59,358 nt of DNA from Selenomonas sp. (GCA_022773585.1 JALEZZ010000074.1:1-59358), one strand, 5' to 3'; numbered from the stretch's first letter, positions 42,642-51,432 are shown. Translations and numbers: made by a program. The notes: a model not told the origin generated them from the letters alone.

Positions 42642-43411
42642 GCAAGTTAGGAAGATTTTCGCGCACGACGCTGCTCCTCGGTGATGCGGCGATGGACAAG
42701 CTTGCCGCGAGCACGGTTGCCGTCTTCGGCATCGGCGGCGTCGGCTCGTATGCCGTGGAAGGCCTCGCGCGCGCGGGCATCGGCCACCTCGTCCTCATTG
42801 ACAACGACAGCGTCTGCCTCACAAACATCAACCGCCAGATTCACGCGACGACAAAGACGGTCGGGCAGAAGAAGACGGATGCCATGAAGGCGCGCATCTT
42901 GGACATCAACCCAAAAGCCATCGTCGATACCATCGAAGAATTCTATCTGCCGGAGAACGCTGACGCGTTTTTTGGCCAGCTTTACGACTACGTCATTGAC
43001 GCCGTCGATACCGTCACGGCCAAAATCGACCTCGTTCTCGCGTGCCACGCGCGCAAGATTCCCATCATCTGCAGCATGGGCGCGGGCAACAAGCTCGACC
43101 CGACGCAGTTCGAAGTCGCAGACATCTACAAGACGAGCGTCGATCCGATTGCCCGCGTCATGCGCAAGAAGCTCAAGGCCGCGGGCATCCATCATCTCCC
43201 TGTCGTCTATTCCAAAGAGCGCCCCATCCCCGTCGCCCTACCAGGCGGTTGCGGCAAAAACTGCATCTGCCCGCCGGGTGCCGCCAACAACTGCGAAAAA
43301 AAGCGCGCCACGCCAGGCTCGATTTCGTTCGTGCCCTCCGTTGTGGGCCTGATTCTGGCTGGTTATGTCGTCCGAGCACTTGCTGGCGTACAGCCGCAAA
43401 GAGGCGCTTGA
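42638..43411 (+). CDS. tcdA: tRNA threonylcarbamoyladenosine dehydratase TcdA
   Basis: E1-like enzyme that cyclises t6A in tRNA to ct6A with ATP. 257 residues. Nucleotide-binding AVFGIGGVGSYAVEGLARAG near residue 30, DNDSVCLTNINRQ, and CSMGAGNKLDPT near residue 145. A Cys-rich segment (GGCGKNCICPPGAANNCEKK) near residue 205 could bind metal and is seen in other Firmicute members. The start overlaps the FtsZ-like stop (ATGA), so the two are cotranscribed. Confidence 0.93.
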   Translation: MSKLGRFSRTTLLLGDAAMDKLAASTVAVFGIGGVGSYAVEGLARAGIGHLVLIDNDSVCLTNINRQIHATTKTVGQKKTDAMKARILDINPKAIVDTIEEFYLPENADAFFGQLYDYVIDAVDTVTAKIDLVLACHARKIPIICSMGAGNKLDPTQFEVADIYKTSVDPIARVMRKKLKAAGIHHLPVVYSKERPIPVALPGGCGKNCICPPGAANNCEKKRATPGSISFVPSVVGLILAGYVVRALAGVQPQRGA

Positions 43412-43473
43412 CACGTATATAGAACCGTGATACAATATTTTCTTTTTAAAAACCTCCATTTTCGTGTTATAAT
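43408..43473 (+). promoter_or_regulatory. Tandem promoters of carD
   Basis: Upstream one: TTGACA, 17 bases, TACAAT, starting at the tcdA stop. Downstream one: TTTAAA, 17 bases, TATAAT, ending at the last base given. Both point to carD, implying strong or regulated expression. Confidence 0.8.
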
Positions 43474-43519
43474 GAACATAGCAGAACTTTGAACAACGAA
43501 CTATTGGAGGTGTATCTAC

Positions 43520-44005
43520 TTGCAGATTGGTGACAAAGTGTTCTACCCGATGCACGGTGCTGGCGTCATCTCCGCCGTCGAATCGTGCGAGGTTCTCGGG
43601 GAGAACAAAGAGTATTTCGTTCTCAAGATGCCGCTGGGCAGCATGAAGGTCATGATTCCGACGGACAATGTCGAAAACCTCGGCCTCAGAGACATCATCT
43701 CGAAAGAAGACGTCGAGGACATCCAGGCCGTGCTCCGCGACAAGCCCGAGCGCGTCATGGGCAGCTGGAACAAGCGGTTCCATGCCATCCTCGAACGCAT
43801 GAAGAAAGGCGACATTCTCGATGTCGCTGCCGTCGCGCGCAACCTCTCCTTGCAGGACCGCCGCCGCAAGATTTCGAGCGGCGAACGCCGCCTCATGGAT
43901 CTCGCGCGGCAGATGCTCGTCAGCGAGCTCGTCTATGCCTGCGACAAGACGCCGGAGGAGGTCGAACAGTGGATTGACGACCAGCTCGATCGCAAGTCGG
44001 CATGA
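43520..44005 (+). CDS. carD: CarD-family transcriptional regulator
   Basis: 161 residues. Binds RNA polymerase beta through its N-terminal RID domain (IGDKVFYPMHGAGVISAVE, then KMPLGSMKVMIP) and stabilises open complexes at rRNA-type promoters. The C-terminal helical DNA-binding part includes RMKKGDILDVAAVARNL and RKISSGERRLMDLARQML. TTG start after GGAGG. It begins the conserved carD-yacL-ispD-ispF string, but a terminator after it suggests mainly monocistronic transcription. Confidence 0.92.
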   Translation: MQIGDKVFYPMHGAGVISAVESCEVLGENKEYFVLKMPLGSMKVMIPTDNVENLGLRDIISKEDVEDIQAVLRDKPERVMGSWNKRFHAILERMKKGDILDVAAVARNLSLQDRRRKISSGERRLMDLARQMLVSELVYACDKTPEEVEQWIDDQLDRKSA

Positions 44006-44021
44006 CATGATTTTGAAAGAG

Positions 44022-44059
44022 TCCCCTTGCTCTCTGAGGAAAGAAGGCAGGGGATTTTT
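44022..44059 (+). terminator. Terminator after carD
   Basis: TCCCCTTGC pairs with GCAGGGGA (one bulged base) around a purine-rich loop, then five T. Confidence 0.8.
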
Positions 44060-44088
44060 GTTTTTCACCACAGGAGGTGGTTCATTTG

Positions 44089-45309
44089 ATGCTTGACAGA
44101 GTCTTGCGCTTCCTCATCACGGCGTTCCTGGCCATCGCAGGCGGTGCACTCTTCGAGCTCGCGAGCCCTTTATTTGCACTCATCATCAGCACGGAGATTC
44201 TCAAGATGGAGATGGGAATCTTCAAAATCACGCTCGTGAGCTTTCTCTGCATCGTCGTCGGTGCCATTGTCGGCGGCATCATCGGATTCATCGTCTCTCC
44301 ATATTTTATCGGCAAGCTCAAGAAGTTCGCCGTCTGGGTCGAGCAGCAGCTCGGCAAGATGCCGATTCATGACGTCATCGCAGGCGCCATCGGTCTTGCC
44401 ATCGGACTTATCATCGCAAATCTTTTCAGCTCGGCCTTCGCGCGCATCCCAGTCGTCGGCGATTACATTCCCGTCATCTTCAGCATCGTGCTTGGCTATC
44501 TCGGCATCCACATCACGATCCGCAAGCGCAAGGAGCTTACGGCGCTTTTTGACTTCATCCCGAAAGCCATCCGTGAAGCCGTGAAGGCCCGCGAGGCCAA
44601 GCAGGCGGCAGAAGCGGCAAAAGCGGCGGAGACGGCAAAGGCAGCTGCGGCCGCAGCCGTAGCCGCGGCAGGTACGGTGGCAGCGGCAGGGGATGCTCCT
44701 GCGGAAGCGCCTGAGGCCGCAAGCTACAAGCTGCTCGATACGAGCGTCATCATCGACGGCCGCATCGCCGACATCATCGACACGGGGTTTGTCGAGGGCA
44801 CGCTGCTGCTGCCCGTTTTCGTGCTCGAGGAACTCCAGCACATCGCGGATTCCGCCGACGCTCTGAAACGCACGCGCGGCCGCCGCGGCCTCGATATCCT
44901 CCAGCGCATCCGCACGGATTCGCGCATGAAGGTCGAGGTCACGAACAAGGATTTCGACGACATCAACGAAGTTGATTCAAAGCTCGTGCGCCTCGCGCAG
45001 GAAGTGAAGGGCAAGATCATCACGAATGATTTCAACCTCAACAAGGTCGCGAAACTGCGCGGCGTCGAAGTGTTGAACATCAACGAGCTCTCGAATGCCG
45101 TCAAGCCCGTCGTCATCCCCGGCGAGAGCATGACGGTCACCGTCGTCAAGAGTGGCAAGGAACCCGGACAGGGCGTTGCGTATCTCGATGATGGCACGAT
45201 GATCGTCATCGAGAACGGCCACCGCCGCATGGGCGAGACCATCACGGTCGAGGTCACGAGCGCTTTGCAGACGGCCGCCGGCCGCATGATTTTTGCAAAA
45301 CCGAAATAA
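44089..45309 (+). CDS. PIN/TRAM-domain membrane protein (YacL-like)
   Basis: 406 residues. Four membrane helices in the first 150 residues, then an Ala-rich linker (residues about 165-215, many AKAAEAAKAAE repeats), a PIN nuclease domain beginning LLDTSVIIDGRIADI with conserved Asp and KGKIITNDFNLNKVAK, and a C-terminal TRAM domain (ESMTVTVVKSGKEPGQGVAYL). The protein is a putative membrane-anchored ribonuclease in Firmicutes next to ispD. The Ala-rich insert is longer than I expect for YacL. ATG chosen; a TTG directly before it has slightly better GGAGG spacing. Confidence 0.9.
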   Translation: MLDRVLRFLITAFLAIAGGALFELASPLFALIISTEILKMEMGIFKITLVSFLCIVVGAIVGGIIGFIVSPYFIGKLKKFAVWVEQQLGKMPIHDVIAGAIGLAIGLIIANLFSSAFARIPVVGDYIPVIFSIVLGYLGIHITIRKRKELTALFDFIPKAIREAVKAREAKQAAEAAKAAETAKAAAAAAVAAAGTVAAAGDAPAEAPEAASYKLLDTSVIIDGRIADIIDTGFVEGTLLLPVFVLEELQHIADSADALKRTRGRRGLDILQRIRTDSRMKVEVTNKDFDDINEVDSKLVRLAQEVKGKIITNDFNLNKVAKLRGVEVLNINELSNAVKPVVIPGESMTVTVVKSGKEPGQGVAYLDDGTMIVIENGHRRMGETITVEVTSALQTAAGRMIFAKPK

Positions 45310-45349
45310 TCCATATCACAGGCACGAATAGAAAGGAAGGAACACCGCC

Positions 45350-46087
45350 ATGGTCAGCGTGATCATTCCCGCCGCCGGACAAGGTCGGCGGATGCAGGCC
45401 CATCATAACAAGATCTTCCTCATGCTCGCAAAGGAGCCGATCCTCGTGCATACCCTGCGGCAGTTCGCTGAGGTCGAGGAGGTCGGCGAATGCATCGTCG
45501 TCGTCGGCAAGGGCGAGGAACAGGAGACATACGAACTCTTGAAATCCGCTTCTTCCGTTCATCATCTGCCAGACTGTCGCATCGTCACAGGCGGAGAGGA
45601 ACGGCAGGATTCCGTCTGGAACGGCCTGCAGGTCGTGAGCCCCGAGGCCGACATCGTCCTCGTCCACGACGCTGCGCGGCCGCTCGTGACGCCTGCCATC
45701 ATCGGCCGCGTCATCCGGGCCGCCCGCCGCACGGGCGGTGCGGTCGCGGCCGTCCCCGTCAAGGACACAATCAAAGTCGCTGGTGATGACGGCAATGTCG
45801 CATCGACGCCAGACCGCAGCACGCTCTGGGCCGTCCAGACGCCGCAGGGCTTCCAGAAAGACCTGCTCGTCCGCGCAAATGAGAAGGCCATCGCTGATGG
45901 CTTCCGCGGCACGGACGACGCGAGCCTCGTCGAACGCCTCGGCGCACCTGTCGAACTCTCGCTCAGCAGTTATGAAAACATCAAGATTACGACGCCGGGC
46001 GACCTCATCATCGCCGAGTCGTTCTGGAAGGCGCGTCAGGAATCTGACGAAATCACGGTGCCAGTGGGAAGGGGGCTGCGCGCATGA
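45350..46087 (+). CDS. ispD: 2-C-methyl-D-erythritol 4-phosphate cytidylyltransferase
   Basis: Third enzyme of the MEP isoprenoid pathway; joins CTP and MEP. 245 residues. N-terminal [12 protein letters not shown] with the CTP-binding residues, [15 protein letters not shown] near residue 80, [13 protein letters not shown] near residue 100, and the WAVQTPQGF segment. GGAAGG precedes the ATG. The stop overlaps the ispF start by 4 bases. Confidence 0.95.
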   Translation: MVSVIIPAAGQGRRMQAHHNKIFLMLAKEPILVHTLRQFAEVEEVGECIVVVGKGEEQETYELLKSASSVHHLPDCRIVTGGEERQDSVWNGLQVVSPEADIVLVHDAARPLVTPAIIGRVIRAARRTGGAVAAVPVKDTIKVAGDDGNVASTPDRSTLWAVQTPQGFQKDLLVRANEKAIADGFRGTDDASLVERLGAPVELSLSSYENIKITTPGDLIIAESFWKARQESDEITVPVGRGLRA

Positions 46088-46563
46088 CGCGATTCGGCAT
46101 GGGATATGATGTCCATCGTCTCGTCGAGGGGAGGAAGCTCATCCTCGGCGGCGTCGATGTCCCGTATGAGAAGGGCCTGCTCGGCCACAGTGATGCCGAT
46201 GTGCTGCTGCACGCCATCATGGATGCGCTGCTCGGCGCGGCGGCGCTCGGCGACATCGGCCGCCATTTCCCGGACACCGACCCCGCCTATGCGGGCGTGG
46301 ACAGCCGGAAACTCCTCGCGCATGTGGGGAAGCTGCTCGAAGAGCACGGCTATGAAATCGGAAACATCGACGCAACCATCGTCGCCCAGCGGCCGAAGCT
46401 CAAAGACTTCATCCCGCAGATGGCAGAGAATATTGCAGAGACGCTCGGCCTTGCAATTGATCAGGTCAACGTCAAGGCCACGACGGAGGAGAAGCTCGGC
46501 TTCACCGGCAGCGGGGAGGGAATTTCCTCCTATGCCGTCGCCGGAATCGAACGGAAGCGATGA
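46084..46563 (+). CDS. ispF: 2-C-methyl-D-erythritol 2,4-cyclodiphosphate synthase
   Basis: Forms the cyclic diphosphate in the MEP pathway, next after IspD and IspE. 159 residues, trimeric enzyme. Metal-binding YDVHRL near residue 8, [16 protein letters not shown] near residue 38, and the C-terminal [16 protein letters not shown]. It is translationally coupled to ispD. The region after it contains an unusual structured leader before cysS. Confidence 0.96.
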   Translation: MTRFGMGYDVHRLVEGRKLILGGVDVPYEKGLLGHSDADVLLHAIMDALLGAAALGDIGRHFPDTDPAYAGVDSRKLLAHVGKLLEEHGYEIGNIDATIVAQRPKLKDFIPQMAENIAETLGLAIDQVNVKATTEEKLGFTGSGEGISSYAVAGIERKR

Positions 46564-46592
46564 TGAAAGACGGCAGTCCAGATTGGTATAGA

Positions 46593-46673
46593 TTTTCTGT
46601 TTCTATCTAGGAGACAAACCGCAGGCGTAGCAGAGCTACGTCGAGGATTTGTCGACGACGAGAGGACAGAAAA
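46593..46673 (+). other. Structured palindromic leader upstream of cysS
   Basis: Outer pair TTTTCTGT/ACAGAAAA encloses GACAAA/TTTGTC and GCGTAG-CAGAG-CTACG. An alternative hairpin GTCGA...TCGAC can compete with the GACAAA/TTTGTC stem. It has no T-box sequence (no AGGGTGGNACCGCG). It lies in a 174-base gap between ispF and cysS. It may be a regulatory RNA or a mobile palindromic element. Confidence 0.5.
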
Positions 46674-46737
46674 GATATGCCAAGATGGGCTGGCGGATTT
46701 TATCAGTGCTTCCGAAAAAGAGATAAGGGAGAACTTT

Positions 46738-48168
46738 ATGCTGAAAGTCTACAATACGATGACCCGCCAGAAAGAGGAATTCCACCCGCTGAAGCCGGGC
46801 GAGGTTTCGATTTACTGCTGCGGCGTCACGCCCTATAATGCACCGCATATCGGCAACGCGCGTCCCTTCGTCACCTGGGATGTCATCCGCCGCTATTTCG
46901 CATCCAAAGGGCTGACCGTCCATTACATCCAGAATTTCACGGATGTCGATGACAAGATCATCCGCACGGCAAATAGCGAGCACACGACCTGGAAGGATGT
47001 CGCTGACCGCAACATCGCGATTTATTTCCACTCGATGGACGCGCTTGGCGTGCGCCGTGCCGAGAAGTATCCGCGCGTCAGCGAGACGATGGCGGACATC
47101 ATCGCCATGGTGCAGAAGCTCATCGACAAGGGCTATGCCTATGCACTCGAGAATGGCGACGTCTTCTACAGCGTCGAAAAATTCAAGGGCTACGGCAAGC
47201 TCAGCGGCCGCAAGCTCTCCGACATGCAGGCGGGTGCGCGCATCGAAGTCGATGAGCGCAAGCATCATCCGATGGACTTCGCGCTCTGGAAATCGGCAAA
47301 GCCCGGCGAGCCATCGTGGGACAGCCCATGGGGCAAGGGACGCCCCGGCTGGCACATCGAGTGCTCGACGATGTCGCTCAAATACCTCGGCGAAAAATTC
47401 GATTTTCATGGCGGCGGCAGCGACCTGATTTTCCCGCATCACGAAAACGAGATTGCGCAGAGCCAGGCATGCATCGGCGATGACCATAGCTTCGCGCAGT
47501 ACTGGCTGCACAACGGTTTCATCACAATTCACAATGAAAAGATGTCGAAGTCGAAGAACAACTTCTTCACCGTCGAGGACATCCTGAAGGAATATCCAGG
47601 CGAAGTCGTGCGCTTCTTCATCCTCCAGACACATTACCGCAGCCCGCTCGATTTCAGCGACGACCGTCTCAAAGAGGCGCAGACGAGCCTTGCACGCCTG
47701 CAGACGACGCAGGGCTATATCGAAGAGCTCGCAAAGAAGCCGGGGGCAGGTGAAGCGACGGCGGCAGACCTCGCGCAGAAGGCGGAAGAGCTCCGCAAAA
47801 CCTTTGACGAGGCCATGGATGACGACTTCAACACGGCACTCGCCATCAGCCAGCTCTTCGCGCTCTCGAAAGAAATCAACATCTATTATCAGGACGTCAC
47901 GGCAGGCAAAGCGTTCGACGCTGAAAACTTCCAGAAAGCCAAGGCACTCTGGGATGCGATGGCAGGCATCATCGGCCTCTTCGAGCAGCAGGAAGCATCT
48001 GCAGACGACGGCCTGACGGAAAAGCTCATGGACCTCATCATCTCCATCCGCCAGGATGCTCGCAAGAACAAGAACTGGGCCATCGCCGACAAGATTCGCG
48101 ACAATCTCAAAGATGCTGGAATTGCACTGGAAGATACGAAGAACGGAGTAAGATGGAAAAGAATGTGA
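46738..48168 (+). CDS. cysS: Cysteinyl-tRNA synthetase
   Basis: Class I aminoacyl-tRNA synthetase that charges tRNA-Cys. 476 residues. The HIGH-type motif is in CCGVTPYNAPHIGNARPFV near residue 28, zinc ligands include Cys in that segment, WHIECSTMS and GGGSDLIFPHHENEIAQS, and the KMSKS motif is EKMSKSKNN near residue 266. AAGGGAG precedes the ATG. It ends 15 bases before a dispersed repeat. Confidence 0.96.
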   Translation: MLKVYNTMTRQKEEFHPLKPGEVSIYCCGVTPYNAPHIGNARPFVTWDVIRRYFASKGLTVHYIQNFTDVDDKIIRTANSEHTTWKDVADRNIAIYFHSMDALGVRRAEKYPRVSETMADIIAMVQKLIDKGYAYALENGDVFYSVEKFKGYGKLSGRKLSDMQAGARIEVDERKHHPMDFALWKSAKPGEPSWDSPWGKGRPGWHIECSTMSLKYLGEKFDFHGGGSDLIFPHHENEIAQSQACIGDDHSFAQYWLHNGFITIHNEKMSKSKNNFFTVEDILKEYPGEVVRFFILQTHYRSPLDFSDDRLKEAQTSLARLQTTQGYIEELAKKPGAGEATAADLAQKAEELRKTFDEAMDDDFNTALAISQLFALSKEINIYYQDVTAGKAFDAENFQKAKALWDAMAGIIGLFEQQEASADDGLTEKLMDLIISIRQDARKNKNWAIADKIRDNLKDAGIALEDTKNGVRWKRM

Positions 48169-48183
48169 AGTTCCTTTTGAGAC

Positions 48184-48288
48184 AGCCCCCCTCTCAGAGG
48201 GGGGAGGGCCACGTGAGTGGCAGGGGGAGTGTCGAAGGTAGGACACGTCAATTTGCACGGTTGTATTCTGCGAAGGAAGGACGTGTCT
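48184..48288 (+). repeat. Dispersed palindromic repeat, copy 4 (subtype A)
   Basis: Hairpin CCCCCCTCTCAGAGGGGGG, second hairpin GCCAC-GTGA-GTGGC, then GGGGGAGTGTCGAAGG and a tail ending GGACGTGTCT just before the mrnC start. The second hairpin differs in sequence from the other copies but keeps its pairing (compensatory change). It fills the gap between cysS and mrnC. Confidence 0.85.
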
Positions 48289-48289
48289 C

Positions 48290-48781
48290 ATGAACTTCAC
48301 TCATTTTCAACGCCTCGTCCGCATGATGTTCACGCCCGACGGCACAGGCGGCGTTCAGCAGCATTATGATGATATCGACGTCCGCCAGCTGAACCCGCTT
48401 GTCCTCGCCTATGTCGGCGACGCCTACTTCCATCTCTTCGTCCGCACGCGTCTGCTTTCGTACGAGCAGGCCAAGGTGCAGGCACTCCACGCGTTCAGCG
48501 CGCAGATTGTCTCAGCGAAGTGGCAGCACAAGGCATACCTCGGCATCGAATCTATGCTGACGGACGATGAGAAAGCCATCTACCGCCGCGCGCGCAACGC
48601 GAAAAGCCATGCACCGCGCAGCTCGACCGTTGCCGAATACCATTCGAGTACGGGTTTCGAGGCGCTTCTCGGCAGCCTCTATCTGCGCGACGAGGATGAA
48701 CGCCTCTACGAGATTGCCGAGGCCTCGTTCGAGGTCATCTCGAAGGCTATGATGAAAGAGATACAAGAAAAGGAGAACTGA
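48290..48781 (+). CDS. mrnC: Mini-ribonuclease 3
   Basis: Dimeric RNase III-type endonuclease without the dsRNA-binding domain; matures 23S rRNA in Firmicutes. 163 residues. [23 protein letters not shown] near residue 34 contains the catalytic Asp, [13 protein letters not shown] near residue 102, and [15 protein letters not shown] near residue 125 carries the second acidic set. The ATG has no strong ribosome binding site; it lies just after the repeat tail (GGAAGGACGTGTCTC is the nearest purine-rich stretch). Confidence 0.93.
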   Translation: MNFTHFQRLVRMMFTPDGTGGVQQHYDDIDVRQLNPLVLAYVGDAYFHLFVRTRLLSYEQAKVQALHAFSAQIVSAKWQHKAYLGIESMLTDDEKAIYRRARNAKSHAPRSSTVAEYHSSTGFEALLGSLYLRDEDERLYEIAEASFEVISKAMMKEIQEKEN

Positions 48782-48783
48782 TT

Positions 48784-49482
48784 TTGCCCATCAAGGTGAA
48801 ACTTCTGGATTACACGCCAGAACCCGAGCGCGTCGTTGCCATGGCGGCGCGCCTCTGTTATTCCGCCGTCGGCGCGGAAGAGCTCTCGGAAAAGCTCAGC
48901 GACGAGAAAGTCCGCGCGATGGTGAAGAAAATGGTCAAGCTCGGCCATGCCTCGACGATCGAGCACGTCTCGTTCACGTTCGGCATCGAGGGTGTCTCGC
49001 GCGTGCTGACGCACCAGCTCGTGCGCCATCGCATCGCGAGCTACGACCAGCAGTCGCAGCGCTATGTCGCCGCGCACGGCTTTCAGTACATCACGCCGCC
49101 GACGATTGCCGAAAATCCCGAGGCAAAGGCGAAGTTTGACGCGCTGATTGCGGACATCCGCAAGACGTACGACGAGCTCACGGAGCTCGGCATCCCGAAG
49201 GAAGATGCACGCTATGTGCTCGCCAATGCGACGGAGACGAAGATTCTCGTGACGATGAACGCGCGTTCGCTGCTGCATTTCTTTAATCTGCGCTGCTGCT
49301 ATCGCGCGCAGTGGGAGATTCGCGAGCTCGCAAACAAGATGCTCGCCGAGGTCAAGCAGGTCGCGCCGACGCTCTTCCACAATGCGGGCGCGAGCTGCGT
49401 CAACACGGGCCGCTGCCCCGAAGGCGACATGACCTGCGGCCGCTTTGCCGAGATGATCAAGCTCCGCGAGCCGGACGACTGA
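48784..49482 (+). CDS. thyX: Flavin-dependent thymidylate synthase ThyX
   Basis: Makes dTMP from dUMP with FAD and methylene-tetrahydrofolate. 232 residues. The ThyX signature [14 protein letters not shown] lies near residue 80 and the [13 protein letters not shown] segment near residue 56. TTG start with AAAGGAG upstream. It begins 2 bases after mrnC. No thyA is in the window. Confidence 0.95.
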   Translation: MPIKVKLLDYTPEPERVVAMAARLCYSAVGAEELSEKLSDEKVRAMVKKMVKLGHASTIEHVSFTFGIEGVSRVLTHQLVRHRIASYDQQSQRYVAAHGFQYITPPTIAENPEAKAKFDALIADIRKTYDELTELGIPKEDARYVLANATETKILVTMNARSLLHFFNLRCCYRAQWEIRELANKMLAEVKQVAPTLFHNAGASCVNTGRCPEGDMTCGRFAEMIKLREPDD

Positions 49483-49492
49483 GGAAAACGAT

Positions 49493-50467
49493 ATGGAACG
49501 AAATGACAAGAAGCACGGCGCGCCGAAACGTCACGAAGGATTGCGCTACGACACGACGATGCGCCGAAACGCGTCTGAGCGCAAAACTACGAAGGGCGGC
49601 CATCGCCCAGACGGCGGGCGTCCGAAAGCACCGAAAGCGGCGGCAGAGCTGCCCGATGACGTTCTCGTCGGCCGAAATGCCGTCACGGAAGCGCTGAAAT
49701 CGGGCCGCGGCATCAACAAGATTCTGCTGGCGCAGGGCGATCGTGCGCATGACATCGAGGAGCTGCTCGCACTCGCAAAGGAGCGCGGCGTCCTGACGCA
49801 GACGGTGGAGCGTGCGAAAATCGAGTCGCTGGCAGGCGGCCATCGCCATCAGGGCGTGCTGGCCTTTGTCGCACCCGTGCCGTACGTCGAAGTCGAAGAC
49901 ATCCTCGCACGCGCCGAGGCGAAGGGCGAGCCGCCGTTCCTGCTGCTGCTCGACGAGCTCGAAGACCCGCACAACCTCGGCGCCCTGTTGCGCACGGCCG
50001 ATGCGGCCGGCGTCCACGGCATCCTGATCCCGAAGCGTCGCAGCGTGCCGCTCAATGCGACGGTCGCAAAGACGTCGGCAGGCGCCGTCGAATACGTGCC
50101 GGTCGCGCGCATCGGCAACGTCGTACAGACGCTGAAAAAGCTCAAAGAGCGCGGCCTCTGGGTCGTCGGCGCCGACATGGATGGCACGCCGTATGACAAA
50201 GCCGACCTCACGGGCCCGATGGTGCTCGTCGTCGGCAGCGAGGGCAAGGGGATGAGCCGCCTCACGCGCGAGAACTGCGACATCGTCGTCAGCCTCCCGA
50301 TGGTCGGCCGCATCAATTCGCTCAACGCCTCGGTCGCAGGCTCCATCCTGCTTTACGAGTCCCTGCGGCAGCGCTTGAGATTGGAGCCCCCTCTCAGAGG
50401 CGCAAAGTCTCCAGCGGAGACTTTGCGGGGCCCGAAGGGCGGGGGGAGTCCCTTGCACGACTGTTGA
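49493..50467 (+). CDS. rlmB: 23S rRNA 2'-O-methyltransferase (TrmH/RlmB family)
   Basis: SPOUT-class methyltransferase that modifies a guanosine of 23S rRNA. 324 residues. A charged N-terminal tail (about 50 residues), substrate-binding domain from LVGRNAVTEALKSGRGI near residue 60, and the catalytic knot: LLLDELEDPHNLGALLRTADA near residue 150, VVGSEGKGMSRL near residue 242, VSLPMVGRINSLNASVAGSIL near residue 264. The final 30 residues (from LEPPLRGAKSPAETLRGPKG to the end) and the stop come from a repeat. The yacP gene that usually follows is absent. Confidence 0.92.
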   Translation: MERNDKKHGAPKRHEGLRYDTTMRRNASERKTTKGGHRPDGGRPKAPKAAAELPDDVLVGRNAVTEALKSGRGINKILLAQGDRAHDIEELLALAKERGVLTQTVERAKIESLAGGHRHQGVLAFVAPVPYVEVEDILARAEAKGEPPFLLLLDELEDPHNLGALLRTADAAGVHGILIPKRRSVPLNATVAKTSAGAVEYVPVARIGNVVQTLKKLKERGLWVVGADMDGTPYDKADLTGPMVLVVGSEGKGMSRLTRENCDIVVSLPMVGRINSLNASVAGSILLYESLRQRLRLEPPLRGAKSPAETLRGPKGGGSPLHDC

Positions 50468-50499
50468 GGCGGCAGATTGTGACTTTCGCGGGTGCGAGT
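50385..50499 (+). repeat. Dispersed palindromic repeat, copy 5 (subtype B) with a nested hairpin
   Basis: Begins AGCCCCCTCTCAGAGG, continues with an extra perfect hairpin CGCAAAGTCTCC-AGC-GGAGACTTTGCG (12-bp stem), then the second hairpin GGCCC-GAA-GGGC, GGGGGGAGTCCCTTG and the tail CGCGGGTGCGAG. The first 80 bases are translated as the end of RlmB. Confidence 0.85.
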
Positions 50500-50518
50500 A
50501 GGTCATATGTCCCCTGCC

Positions 50519-50548
50519 TTGACGCATCCCTCCTTTCTGAGGTATAAT
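50519..50548 (+). promoter_or_regulatory. Promoter of sigH
   Basis: TTGACG, 18 bases, TATAAT; leader of about 45 bases. Confidence 0.75.
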
Positions 50549-50599
50549 TTCCTTTGTAATAGGAAATGAGTAAAAGAAGAACACGAAGGGGATCGTGCG

Positions 50600-51397
50600 A
50601 TGGAAGCAGAAGCGAATGAAAACATGGGGATGAGCCCCGAGGAGATCAGTGAGTTCGATCACATGACCGACGAAGAACTCATCACCGAAATCAAAGACCA
50701 CTGCAACAGTACGGCACTCGACTACCTCATCAACAAGTATCGGAACTTCGTGCGCGCGAAAGCGCGTTCGTACTTCCTCATCGGTGCCGACCGCGAAGAC
50801 ATCATCCAGGAAGGCATGATCGGCTTCTACAAGGCTGTGCGCGATTTCCGGAACGACAAGCTCTCGTCGTTCCGCGCCTTTGCCGAGCTCTGCGTCACGC
50901 GCCAGATCATCACGGCCATCAAGACGGCGACGCGGCAGAAGCACATCCCGCTGAACTCGTACATCTCGCTCAACAAGCCCATCTATGACGAGGACAGCGA
51001 CCGCACGCTGCTCGATGTGCTCTCAGGCGCGAAGGTCTCCGACCCGGAAGAGCTCGTTATCAGCCAGGAGGAGTTCGTTGACATCGAGAAGAAGATGGAG
51101 GAAATCCTTTCTGACCTCGAGTGGCAGGTGCTCATGAGCTACCTCGACGGCAAGTCGTACCAGGAGATTGCGGCCGAGCTGCACCGCCATGTCAAATCCA
51201 TCGACAACGCGCTCCAGCGCGTCAAGCGCAAGCTTGAAAAATACATGGAGAACCGTGGCGAGGGCATCGACCTCTCAACGGTCTACCACGGCCTTTCGGC
51301 CATCAATCATCGCCGCATGGACGGGAATGGCAGTGCCGAGGGCTTCGGCTCGTTTCGTGGTTTCGATGACATGGACGGGTACACGAAAGATGATTGA
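50600..51397 (+). CDS. sigH: Sigma factor SigH-like (Spo0H)
   Basis: Sigma-70-family factor of the SigH group, 265 residues. Region 2 (ALDYLINKYRNFVRAKARSYF, then GADREDIIQEGMIGFYKAVRDF) and region 4 (LSDLEWQVLMSYLDGKSYQEIAAELHRHVKSIDNAL in segments) are intact. A C-terminal extension of about 50 residues after the usual end (from EGIDLSTVYHGL) is Gly/Asp/Arg rich and is unusual. GAAGGGGA precedes the ATG. In the Firmicutes order this gene closes the carD-rlmB string. In a probably non-sporulating Negativicute it would serve other stress or competence genes. Confidence 0.9.
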   Translation: MEAEANENMGMSPEEISEFDHMTDEELITEIKDHCNSTALDYLINKYRNFVRAKARSYFLIGADREDIIQEGMIGFYKAVRDFRNDKLSSFRAFAELCVTRQIITAIKTATRQKHIPLNSYISLNKPIYDEDSDRTLLDVLSGAKVSDPEELVISQEEFVDIEKKMEEILSDLEWQVLMSYLDGKSYQEIAAELHRHVKSIDNALQRVKRKLEKYMENRGEGIDLSTVYHGLSAINHRRMDGNGSAEGFGSFRGFDDMDGYTKDD

Positions 51398-51403
51398 CGC
51401 TGA

Positions 51404-51432
51404 TTGACAATTCCTTTCGGTTATCGTATAAT
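51404..51432 (+). promoter_or_regulatory. Promoter of the cobalamin riboswitch unit
   Basis: TTGACA, 17 bases, TATAAT: consensus-grade. It starts right after the sigH stop. Confidence 0.9.

Noticed and set aside
46564..46737. A T-box leader for cysS
   Set aside because: No T-box sequence, specifier loop or terminator/antiterminator pair was found; the structure present is different.
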